NCBI GenBank assembly: GCA_050084515.1
Contig: CM114275.1
Location: 3,596,001 to 3,660,000 of the forward strand
Source: Blasia pusilla
Lineage: Eukaryota > Marchantiophyta > Marchantiopsida > Blasiales
Reading direction: 5' to 3'
DNA length: 64,000 nt
This document shows, one piece after another, positions 57,300 to 64,000 of the stretch; the first letter of the stretch is position 1; every line of letters begins with the position of its first letter. Made by a program: the position numbers and the translations under genes. A model generated the notes under the pieces. The model worked only from the letters and a program-made list of their open reading frames with translations, had not been told where the DNA came from and made no database searches.

Positions 57300-58480
57300 A
57301 ATCACTAGCATCGGTATGTACTTGAACAGTTTGTCAAACTCCGGCGACTTTAACATCTGGTTCCTGCGATAGAATCTGCTTCACTCGGTTGAATGCCTCA
57401 TTAACTTCCTGGGTCCAAGTCGTGTTGGCAAACTTTGCTGTCCAATCCGTGAGAGGTCTCACAATTCCCGAAAAGTTTTTCACATAAGTACGATAAAATT
57501 GCACCGCACCTATGAACCTCCTCATCCCCTTTACAGTGGATGGGGGTTCCCACTTGAAATCGCCTTTACCTTTTCCATGTCCGATCGACGCCATCTGCAC
57601 TGACCACGTGCCCCAAGAATTTGATCTTTCTCAACCGAATTCGCTCTTCTCTACATTCGCATACAGCTGATTTGCCCTTAGCTTAGACAAGACCGCTCTC
57701 ACATGTCGAACGTGCTCCTCTAGTGACTTCGAATAGATAAGTATGTCATCGATATAGATGATAACATACTCATCCATTTCCTTGTGAAAAATGGAGTTCA
57801 TCAATGTGGTGAAGCGTTGGAGGTGCGTTACATAGACCGAAAGGCATTACTACAAACTCAAAGGAAAGTATCTCGCCCACGCACGATCTTCTCCACATCC
57901 GCTCGGCAATCCAAATCTGTAATATCGACTTCAAGTCAATCCTACTGAAATATCTCGCGCTGCCCGACCTATCAAAGAGATCATCTATCCTCGGAAGAGG
58001 ATAATTGTTCAATGTCACCTTGTTGATGCGGTAATCAACACACACCTCATCTTTCCATCCTTCTTCTTTACAAAGAGAACATGTGCTCCATAACGTGACT
58101 TGCTAGTCCTAATGTAACCCTTTTCCAAGAGTTCACTCAACTGCTTTTCAACTCAAGAAGTTCCTCCTGATTCCACCTATATGGTGCTTTTGAAGGCGGT
58201 TGGGAACTAGGTATGATCTCTATCTTATGATCTACGGCTCTATCTTGGCGGCAATTCATCGGAAGCTCATTTGTCAAGACATCCTCAAACTCCTTGACCA
58301 CTTCCCGGAGTGGGAGGACTCCCCTTGAAGCAGTGTCCTGATCTCTGCAAGATATCTGCTTGTAGCCTCCTCCACTTGTCTCATCAAGCGGAGAAATCCA
58401 TCCTCCAACTCGGTCATGCTCCTCCTTGTGATCGAGTTCACCAACTCCATTTTCGCTAGAACCTCACGGACCAACACTTG
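57300..58480 (-). pseudogene. Element D reverse transcriptase and RNase H, frameshifted
   Basis: 58274-58477 has [14 protein letters not shown]. 57770-58045 has [14 protein letters not shown] and [19 protein letters not shown] is at about 57745-57756. 57334-57600 has MRRFIGAVQFYRTYVKNFSG and the start of RNase H. Blocks are in different frames; comparison with 20096-20876 shows losses of one or two bases, many in repeated bases. Confidence 0.82.
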
Positions 58481-58483
58481 TAA

Positions 58484-59280
58484 CCCGTTTGCCTTTTAGC
58501 AAGACGCTCAACCTCAATGGTTGGCATCTTAACTCCACCTCATACGCATCTAGGAATGTATTCCCCAAAACTCCGTCAATGCCATCCATTTACACAGTGA
58601 AATTCTCCTTCAACTCGAATACCGCATCCCTCATCAAACCAAGACCAAATCGAAGTCCGATGAGACTTGCCTCCTGCAAATCCCACTCGAATGGGCTCGT
58701 GCCTTAGAGGTAGACAGCCCCGATTGAAACGATTCTCAGGCTTAGGAAGGAGTGTGAAGCACTGTATCCTGAGCAACAACACATCGCGATCAGCAATCTT
58801 GGATCTTAGGTACACCAAATTGTGCGCCCTCTTGGTGACTTGAAGGACGTCTCGAGATCGCCGCCAACATATGCTTAGCAGAAACGCAATCATACTCCCA
58901 TTACTAACCTTCGGTTTCAAACACCCTTTCGACATGTGCCCCGGTTCGCCATACGGTTGTAGCATACGACCTTGCCGTTCCTCGACTTTGAGTGTTGTCC
59001 TCCTTTCAACCGCATGAAGTTCCACTCGTTTCTTTGAGGCGACGACTCTCTGGTTCGTGTTGGCCCCACTCCAACCTCTTTTGAACGCCTCCTTATTTTT
59101 GACTTCTTGAAAAAACTTTTTTGGCTCGAAGGTTTCGGTTTGGACCTCATCATCCCCAATCCGCTCCGCTAGCCGGAAGGTCCGCGCACATCTCGGCAAC
59201 GCCGTCGGCATTCGGTAAAGGGCCTTTTTTCGGCTTGAGTCCACTAATGAAGATAGCCTTCTTGGCGTGCTCATCCATCT
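58484..59280 (-). pseudogene. Element D gag C-terminus and protease
   Basis: Contains GHMSKGCLKPKVSNG (remnant of the zinc knuckle), DRDVLLL just before the protease active site, and VGFAGGKSHRTS after it. The DTG motif itself is lost by a frame change, unlike the copy at 62834. Confidence 0.75.
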
Positions 59281-59424
59281 TTGGACTAGAAGTCACTTTG
59301 CACTAAACTCCCTCACATAGGAAGGAACCACTGCCGATTCCTAATACGCATTCCACCGTGTCACGCAACCCTTGGTACTCCGGAGTGAACCGATCCCCAA
59401 TCAACTCCTTGAACTCCTCCCAAC

Positions 59425-59934
59425 TCAGAGGTGATTGAGATATTCCTCTCGTTGAGTTTTCCACCATTGTAGAGCATGATCCTTCAGGAAAGTAACGGCT
59501 ACCGTCACCTTGTCCAGCTCAGCAACCTCTGCGCCTTGAAGTACAGTTCCAGTTCCGTAAGGAAATCCTTCACTTTCCGGGAGCGCCCCACTCCCGTGAA
59601 TGGCGTGGCGAGTGTCGTCTTGCGAGCTTTTTTTGCACCTTTTCCGGTTTCGAGTGGCCTCTAACTCTGCAATCCGCTTGCTTTGCTGGGACATCTGCTC
59701 CACCAACACCTTCAACAAGTCCAACGTCTGGCTCGACTCCGTCCTTTCCCCTAAGTTTGGGCCCACTGGCCCTGCGGAAGGAGTCGCCTCTGGAACGTCC
59801 TCACCACTGGCGTTCAGCTCTTCGGGAGTCTCCGTCTCCTCTATAGCTTCACGGTCCGGCATTGGTTCCTCTCTTGGTTCACGTCGCTTGATTCGGCGCT
59901 TCTTGGATTGTTCTCCCTTGATCGCTATTTCCAA
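59425..59934 (-). pseudogene. Element D gag N-terminus
   Basis: Begins at an ATG (MEIAIKGEQSKKRRIKRREP), then an acidic linker (EETETPEELNASGEDV), a coiled-coil-like SQQSKRIAELEATR, and the gag core start VTVAVTFLKDHALQWW. Corresponds to 61711-62160 of element C. Confidence 0.8.
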
Positions 59935-60060
59935 GCCAACTCACTCAGATCTCCTCCTCGTTTCTTGCGTCCCTCCTCGAGCGTCCGAGTCTAGCCGCTA
60001 CCTTGAAATTTCCCAAGCGTCCGGCTGATCCCACGACCCAAGTTTCGCTCACCAAGGATA

Positions 60061-60072
60061 AGCTCGATACCA
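60061..60072 (-). promoter_or_regulatory. Element D primer-binding site
   Basis: On the minus strand TGGTATCGAGCT begins two bases after the LTR end. It is close to TGGTATCAGAGC, the initiator Met-tRNA site. Confidence 0.75.
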
Positions 60073-60074
60073 CT

Positions 60075-61071
60075 TGTCGCGCCCCTACTCTCTTGAGCGT
60101 CAATCTTTAGTGTTGTGAAGCGTCGCGTTGATGAGTCACGAACTCATCGCCGATCTGCACCCAAACCGCACTCGTTAGTCGGGTTTGGGCCAACCGGCGT
60201 TCCAACCCACCGAGTCCTCAACTCGGCGTCTCATCAAGCTCAACCTTCCTTAGTTCCTAGCTTCCAAAACATGGCAAGTCCTTCAAGACTTAGAACAGAC
60301 TTCATGGTTAGTCCAAGGATTTGAAACGGCCCTTGCGCGCCTAGCGATCCCAACTGTTCAACGGTCCTCGGGTGAGTTCCGAACCGAGACCCAAGTTATT
60401 GAGTCGCGGCGTGAAATCCAAGAGGGATGTCTAAAATCGCCTCAATGGACTTGGTGCAGGTTTTCCAACCCAACGCCCAAACTCGCGTTCCGTTCCATGC
60501 CCTTGGGCCGCCCCACGGCGCCCAAAGTGGGGTTTGGGTTCCAAGCACTCTCGGAGACCTTCCCCCTTACTAGTACTTTTGGGGTTCTCCAATAACCCCT
60601 CCCCTTTTGGAAAAGAGGGTCGGGCCCTTCATTGTGGCCCTCAACCCGACTCCACTTACAGTCGTTTTCGGGTTGTATTTCGGCCGCTGCTTATGCGTTT
60701 GCAGCGATCTTTGGTGCGTTTTGACCGGCTCTTCATAAGCTTTCCAACGCACCTTTATTTGCTCCAAATGCATCTTGGCGCTAAAAGTTATGGCCCTAAA
60801 TACAGTCGGAAACTCTCAAACGCTAGTGGCGTTCCAAATCCGGATCTTCCCTTTGGCAACCCACTTCCTAGACTCGACTTCTTTCAAGTCTCATTCCGCG
60901 TTTGGTCCAGGTTTCTCAGTCGCGTCCATAACACCTGAAACGCGACTCCTCGTTCGCGTCTCGTCTCTTGTCTCCTCTATGAGACACTCCAACGCACAAA
61001 CCATCTTAGCGTGAGCCCGCTAATGTTCCGATGTTCTGCTTGGCACTTGTTTGGTCATGAGGGTCGCGACA
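60075..61071 (-). repeat. Element D 5' LTR
   Basis: 997 bp. Nearly identical to 53839-54832 except for scattered one-base length differences in short runs. Confidence 0.93.
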
Positions 61072-61076
61072 GGCAT

Positions 61077-61500
61077 GGAACGGAACGCGAGTTTGGGGGT
61101 TGGGTTGGAAAACCTGCACCAAGTCTATTGAGGCGATTTTAGACGTCCCTCTTGGATTTCACCCCGCGACTCAATTACTTGGGTCTCGGTTTGGAGCTCA
61201 CACGAGGTCCGTTCAACAGTTGGGATCGCTTGGAAAAGTGCCGTTTCAGATCCCTGGACTAACCAGGAAATCTGTTCCAAGTCTTGAAGGACTTGCCGTG
61301 TTTTGGAAACTAGGAACTAAGGAAGGTTGAGCTTGATGAGATGCCGAATTGAGAACTCGATGGGTTGGAACGCTGGTTGGCCCAAACCCGACTAATGAGA
61401 GTGCGTGTTTGGGTGCAGATTGGCGATGAGATCGTGACCTACTGAACATACGCTTCCGCAACACTAAAGATTGACGTTCAAGGAGAGTAGGGGCGCGACA
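61077..61500 (+). repeat. 5' LTR of element C, right part
   Basis: Resumes after the second GGCAT copy with GGAACGGAACGCGAG and ends GGGGCGCGACA. Confidence 0.9.
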
Positions 61501-61502
61501 AG

Positions 61503-61514
61503 TGGTATCATAGC
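61503..61514 (+). promoter_or_regulatory. Element C primer-binding site
   Basis: TGGTATCATAGC, two bases after the LTR, matches the initiator Met-tRNA complement with minor differences. Confidence 0.8.
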
Positions 61515-61710
61515 TTATCCTTGGTGAGCGAGAACTTGGGGTCGTGGGATCAACCGGACGCTTGGGAAAACTCAAGGTAGCGGCTAGACTCAGACGCTCG
61601 AGGAGGGACGCAAGAAACGAGGAGGAGATCTGAGTGAGTTGGCTTGAAAATGGCGATCGAGGGAACCGAAGAAGCACCGAATCAAGCGACTTGAACCAAG
61701 AGAGGAACCA

Positions 61711-62666
61711 ATGCCGGACCGTGAAGCTATGGAGGAGACAGAGACTCCCGAAGAGCTGAACGCCAGTGGTGAGGACGTTCCAGAGGCGAATCCTTCCGCG
61801 GGGCCATCGGGCCCAAACTCAGGGGAACGGACCAAGTCGAGCCAGACGTTGGACTTATTGAAGCTGTTGGTGGAGCAGATGTCCCAGCAAAGCAAGCGGA
61901 TTGCAGAGTTAGAGGCCACTCGAACTCCGGGTGCGGGCAAAATGCTCTGCAAGACAAACCTACCCACGCCATTCACTAGGGTGGGGCGCTCGCGGAAAGT
62001 GAAGGATTTCCTTACAGAACTGGAACTGTACTTCAAGGCATATAGAGGGCAGCTGAGCAGGACAAGGTGACGGTAGCCGTTACTTTCCTGAAGGATCATG
62101 CGCTACAATGGTGGACAGCTCAACGAGAGGAATATCTGGGCGGCAAGTCACCTCTGAGTTGGGAGGAGTTCAAGGTGTTGATTGGGGATCGATTCACTCT
62201 AGAGTACCAAGGGTTGCGCGACATGGTGGAATGCGTGCGGATGCAGCAGAGTGGTTCCTTAAGCGCGTATGTAAGGGAGTTTAGTGCGAAACTGACTTCT
62301 ATTCCAAAGATGGATGAGCATGCGAAGAAGGCTATCTTCATTAGTGGACTCAAGCCGAGCGCTAAAAAGGCCCTTTATCGAATGCCGACGTTGCCAGATA
62401 CCTGCGATCTCCTAAAGCTGGCGAAGCGGATTGGGACGATGAGGTCCAAACCCAGAAACCCTTTGAGCCAAAAGGTTTTTCGAAGAAGTCGAAAAATAAG
62501 GAGGCCTTCAAAAGAGTCTGGATTGGGGGCCAGCACGATCCAGGAGAGTCGTCTGCCCCGGCAGCAAAACGAGTGGAACTTCATCCAAAGCCGAGAGGAG
62601 GACAGTACTCGAAGTCAGGGAACGGCAAGGTCATATGCTATAACTGTGATGAACCCGGGCACCTAG
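61711..62666 (+). pseudogene. Element C gag
   Basis: First block 61711-62070 (MPDREAMEETETPEELNAS, coiled coil, SRKVKDFLTELELYFKAY). A frame change at about 62060 leads into 62067-62666 (VAVTFLKDHALQWW, DRFTLEYQGLRDMVECVRMQ), the retrotransposon gag core. A third frame takes over near 62573 for the zinc knuckle. Gag forms the particle. Two one-base indels separate these blocks. Confidence 0.85.
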
Positions 62667-63136
62667 CAAAATTGTGTTCGAAACCGAAGGTTAGTAATGG
62701 GAGTATGATTGCGTTTGCTGCTAAGCATCTGTTGGCGGGTGATCTCGAGACGTCCCTTCAGGTCACCAAGAGGACGCACAATTTGGTGTACCTAAGATCC
62801 AAGATTGTTGATCGCGATGTGTTGTTGCTCGTGGATACAGGTGCTTCGCACTCCTTCCTAAGCCCGAGAATCGTGAAGGAACTGGGGTTGTCTACCTCTA
62901 AGGCGGATGAGCCCATTCGAGTAGGATTTGCAGGAGGCAAGTCTCATCGGACTTCTGATTTGGTCTTGGGCTTGACAGTAGGATGCGGGGTATTCGAGTT
63001 GAAGGAGAATTTCACTGTGTGCGAAATGGATGGCATTGACGGAGTCTTGGGGAATACATTCCTAGATGCGTATGAGGTGGAGGTAAGATGTAGACCCTTG
63101 AGGTTGAGCGTCTTGCTAAAAGGAAAACGGTTATAG
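62573..63136 (+). CDS. Element C zinc knuckle and aspartic protease
   Basis: CCHC knuckle CYNCDEPGHLAKLC at 62636-62677. Protease active site LLVDTGASHSFLSP with DTG at 62834-62842, followed by GGKSHRTSDLVLGL and DGIDGVLGNTFLD. Open to a TAG at 63136 in place of the codon before VRLVREV, so protease and RT are split by one nonsense change. Confidence 0.87.
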   Translation: MELHPKPRGGQYSKSGNGKVICYNCDEPGHLAKLCSKPKVSNGSMIAFAAKHLLAGDLETSLQVTKRTHNLVYLRSKIVDRDVLLLVDTGASHSFLSPRIVKELGLSTSKADEPIRVGFAGGKSHRTSDLVLGLTVGCGVFELKENFTVCEMDGIDGVLGNTFLDAYEVEVRCRPLRLSVLLKGKRL

Positions 63137-64000
63137 GTGCGGTTGGTCCGTGAGGTTCGGGCGAAAAAGGAGTTAGTGAACTCAATTACAAGGAGGAGCA
63201 TGACCGAGATGGAGGATGGATTTCTCTGCTTGATGAGACAAGTTGAGGAGGCTACAAGCAGAATACGCAGAGATCATGACACTGCTTCAAGGGGAATCCC
63301 AGAACCACTCCAGGAAGTGGTCGAGGAGTTTGAGGATGTCTTGACAAATGAGCTTCCGATGCCGCCACATAGAGCCGTTGATCATAAGATAGAGATCATA
63401 CCTGGTTCCCAACCGCCTTCAAAAGCACCATATAGGTTGAATCAGGAGGAACTTCTTGAGTTGAAAAAGCAGTTAAGTGAGCTCTTGGAAAAGGGTTACA
63501 TTAGGACTAGCAAGTCACCTTATGGGCACACTGTTCTCTTTGTAAAGAAGAAGGATGGAAAGATGAGGTGTGTTGATTTGCGTGCACTTTGAACAAAGTG
63601 GCGGTTCGAACAATTATCCTCTTCCAAGGATTGATGATCTCTTTGATAGGTCGGGCAAAGCGCGAGATATTTCAGTAGGATTGACTTGAAGTCAAGATAT
63701 TACAGATTCGGATTGCGAGGCACATGTGGAGAAGCTGCGTGCGAGGGACGAGATACTGGTTCCTTTGAGTTTGTAGTGATGCCTTTTGGTCTATGTAACG
63801 CGCCTCCGACGTTCACCACATTGATGAACTCCATTTTTCACAAGGAAATGGATGAGTATGTTATCATCTATATTGATGACATACTTATCTATTCGAAGTC
63901 ACTAGAAGAGCACGTTCGACATGTGAGAGCGGTCTTGTCTAAGCAAAGGGCAAATCAGCTATATGCGAATGTAGAGAAGAGCAAATTTGGTTTGAGCAAG
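63137..64000 (+). pseudogene. Element C reverse transcriptase, window-truncated
   Basis: [36 protein letters not shown], then a frame loss near 63570-63590 where several bases are missing relative to 20480-20540. [15 protein letters not shown] follows, and YIDD at 63869-63880. It runs off the window in the RT thumb region. Confidence 0.85.

Larger units (their letters stand above)
53839..61071 (-). mobile_element. Ty3/gypsy element D (minus), nested in the LTR of element C
   Basis: 7233 bp with GGCAT duplications at 53834-53838 and 61072-61076. LTRs of 994 and 997 bp both start TGTCGCGCCCC on the plus strand. Between them lie the initiator-Met primer site, gag, protease, RT, RNase H, integrase and chromodomain in minus orientation. 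LTRs are very similar apart from one-base indels. Coding blocks are fragmented mainly by small indels. Confidence 0.93.
53286..64000 (+). mobile_element. Chromodomain-family Ty3/gypsy element C, interrupted and cut by window end
   Basis: The 5' LTR is split by element D. Then come primer site, gag, zinc knuckle, protease and RT up to the window edge. It has the same family as the fragment at 19799-23098 and element D. Integrase, chromodomain and 3' LTR must lie beyond 64000. Confidence 0.9.

Overview
The window looks like nuclear DNA of a land plant, probably one with a large, transposon-rich genome. Species and lineage cannot be fixed from the sequence. Supporting signs are CACTA (En/Spm), MULE, Ty1/copia and chromodomain Ty3/gypsy elements with initiator-Met tRNA primer sites, plus GT-AG introns and long CT microsatellites. 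No convincing intact host gene, rRNA, tRNA, CRISPR or bacterial-style operon was seen. Almost everything recognisable is mobile DNA, much of it nested.

Layout. (1) 1-23.7 kb: a minus-strand SWIM zinc-finger/MULE-transposase-like pseudogene, broken three times. A 16.9 kb CACTA transposon (1873-18761, 3-bp target duplication CTC) splits it. A 3.3 kb truncated gypsy piece (19799-23098) sits between two 106-bp copies of pseudogene sequence. A MITE (23262-23589, 9-bp target duplication) splits it again. The CACTA element carries a TNPD-type transposase gene (8352-11996), a second TNPA/TNP1-type gene (12165-17437) and dense subterminal ATGACT arrays. (2) 23.7-32.5 kb: diverged tandem duplications, one interrupted by a complete Ty1/copia element (27047-31925, target duplication TAATA). 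(3) 32.5-41.8 kb: low-information DNA with unassigned ORFs, a second MITE copy, hairpins and tandem arrays. (4) 41.8-49.7 kb: a short TRIM-like structure next to a decayed minus-strand Ty3/gypsy element. Besides gag, protease, RT, RNase H and integrase, this element encodes a cytosine-5 DNA methyltransferase domain between protease and RT, and a PHD finger after integrase. (5) 49.7-64 kb: a fragment of a non-LTR element with a restriction-like endonuclease, a 1000-bp solo LTR (target duplication CGTTT), an unassigned GC-rich stretch, and a chromodomain gypsy element running off the window. Its 5' LTR was hit by another member of the same family in the opposite orientation (53839-61071, target duplication GGCAT).

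Most interesting: the gypsy element with a methyltransferase plus a PHD finger, that is, a cytosine-methylation writer and a chromatin reader in one retroelement polyprotein. Next are the exact CACTA insertion that leaves the pseudogene frame open across the site, and an in-frame deletion that fuses RT to a chromodomain. Many differences between young copies are one-base changes in homopolymer runs, so some frameshifts may be assembly error.
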